In this document: piece by piece, positions 63,772-64,000 of the stretch
Numbering within the stretch: position 1 is the first letter of the stretch
How the letters are laid out: every line of letters begins with the position of its first letter
Origin: Jiangella anatolica
GTDB lineage: Bacteria > Actinomycetota > Actinomycetes > Jiangellales > Jiangellaceae
Direction: 5' to 3'
Assembly (NCBI RefSeq): GCF_003236295.1
Contig: NZ_POTW01000011.1
Span: forward strand, 46,070-110,069
DNA: 64,000 nucleotides
Notes under the pieces: generated by a model
Databases searched by the model: none
What the model was told of the DNA's origin: nothing
Seen by the model: the letters and a program-made list of their open reading frames with translations, nothing else
Made by a program: the position numbers and the translations under genes

Positions 63772-63955
63772 TCGCCGCTGTTTTCGCGGCTGGTTGGATC
63801 CTGATCGCCTTGGTGTCTGGCTCGTAGCGTGGCTGCCGACCGTTGGTCTGGTCTTCATGCGTTTTGCCGGCACCGGGGTGTGAAGGACCGGCCGGCGTGA
63901 CTTGATAGGAGCGTGGCGTCGCCCCGACTGAGATGTGTCCGCCGGCCGGTCCAAC
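63772..63955 (+). ncRNA. Candidate bridge RNA of the IS110-like element
   Basis: Two clear folds are present. A short 5' hairpin (GCCGC 63774-63778 and GCGGC 63786-63790) is followed 95 bases on by a perfect 13-bp stem, GGACCGGCCGGCG (63885-63897) with its complement (63940-63952), enclosing a 42-base loop. A small 5' hairpin and large stem-loops in the left non-coding end are the architecture of IS110 bridge RNAs, whose loops pair with target and donor DNA. Which bases would pair cannot be told without the right end. Confidence 0.4.
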
Positions 63956-63992
63956 CGTCCCGTCACTGATCAGGTGAGAGGAGGCAACCACC

Positions 63993-64000
63993 ATGGTTGT
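63993..64000 (+). CDS. Start of a putative IS110 transposase (two codons visible)
   Basis: ATG 63993 follows GAGGAGGCAACCACC, an excellent ribosome binding site at 8-9 bases. Only Met, Val and part of a third codon lie in the window, so the product is inferred from the upstream structure. Confidence 0.4.

Larger units (their letters stand above)
63757..64000 (+). mobile_element. Left end of a probable IS110-family element (cut by window edge)
   Basis: The last 240 bases have the layout of an IS110-type left end: a structured non-coding stretch followed by a transposase-like start (ATG GTT GT at 63993) with GAGGAGG upstream. IS110 transposases commonly begin MVVxGVD. Only two full codons are visible, so the family call rests on the non-coding region and memory of similar sequences. 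The exact left boundary is uncertain because IS110 elements lack clear inverted ends. Confidence 0.5.

Overview
The window is chromosomal DNA from a high-GC actinobacterium (Actinomycetota). Supporting signs are the gene order rpmG-hadA-hadB-murB, the split secE-nusG-rplK-rplA / rplJ-rplL-rpoB-rpoC cluster, menaquinone rather than ubiquinone genes, a 14-gene nuoA-N operon, HxlR/GntR/CGNR regulators, many GTG starts and several probably leaderless mRNAs. The lineage looks like a non-mycobacterial actinomycete, perhaps near Jiangella, but that is only an impression. Almost everything is ordinary core genome. Accessory-looking DNA is confined to a few intergenic spots and the right edge.

Layout. 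1-9.8 kb (minus strand): 5' end of rpoC, rpoB with its own promoter, rplL, rplJ preceded by an L10-type leader and its own promoter, an inserted membrane alpha/beta-hydrolase gene, rplA, rplK, nusG, secE and tRNA-Trp. 10-15.3 kb (plus): secreted M14 carboxypeptidase, two related small membrane proteins, aspartate aminotransferase and adenosine deaminase. 15.4-19 kb: a dispersed repeat copy, a PIG-L deacetylase, a divergent HxlR regulator/MFS exporter pair with a clear operator, and a GNAT acetyltransferase. 19-21.7 kb (minus): murB, hadB, hadA, rpmG and tRNAs Met, Thr, Tyr. 21.7-32.7 kb: YajQ, a secreted phytase-like/GDPD protein, a DUF3800-like protein, an M48 protease, cstA-ybdD, 2-oxoacid:ferredoxin oxidoreductase (korAB) and rarD. 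32.76-33.19 kb: three back-to-back long imperfect palindromes between convergent genes, next to a very small GntR regulator and its small divergent partner. 33.8-52.1 kb (minus): menJ, nuoA-N and a polyprenyl diphosphate synthase, preceded by a near-perfect Rex operator. 52.2-60.1 kb: two DUF1707 proteins with menG, divergent menF, a possible effector/immunity pair, the second copy of the dispersed repeat, menD and a CGNR regulator. 60.1-64 kb: an MFS transporter, an Ig-like protein with a sortase-like end, a lipoprotein, and what looks like the left end of an IS110-family element cut by the window edge.

How the genes work together. The 33-60 kb part is a respiratory supercluster. NDH-1 (nuoA-N) passes electrons to menaquinone, while the prenyl chain synthase, MenF, MenD, MenG and MenJ make and tailor that quinone. 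Rex (NADH/NAD+ sensing) probably controls the operon. korAB and cstA, divergent from each other, fit oxoacid and pyruvate use.

Points most worth checking are the RpoB Asn at the classical rifampicin-resistance position Ser531, the triple palindrome array, the duplicated 145-bp repeat, the putative toxin/immunity pair, the sortase-like protein and the IS110-like left end with a bridge-RNA-like fold. All protein assignments come from reading motifs by eye; no database search was run.
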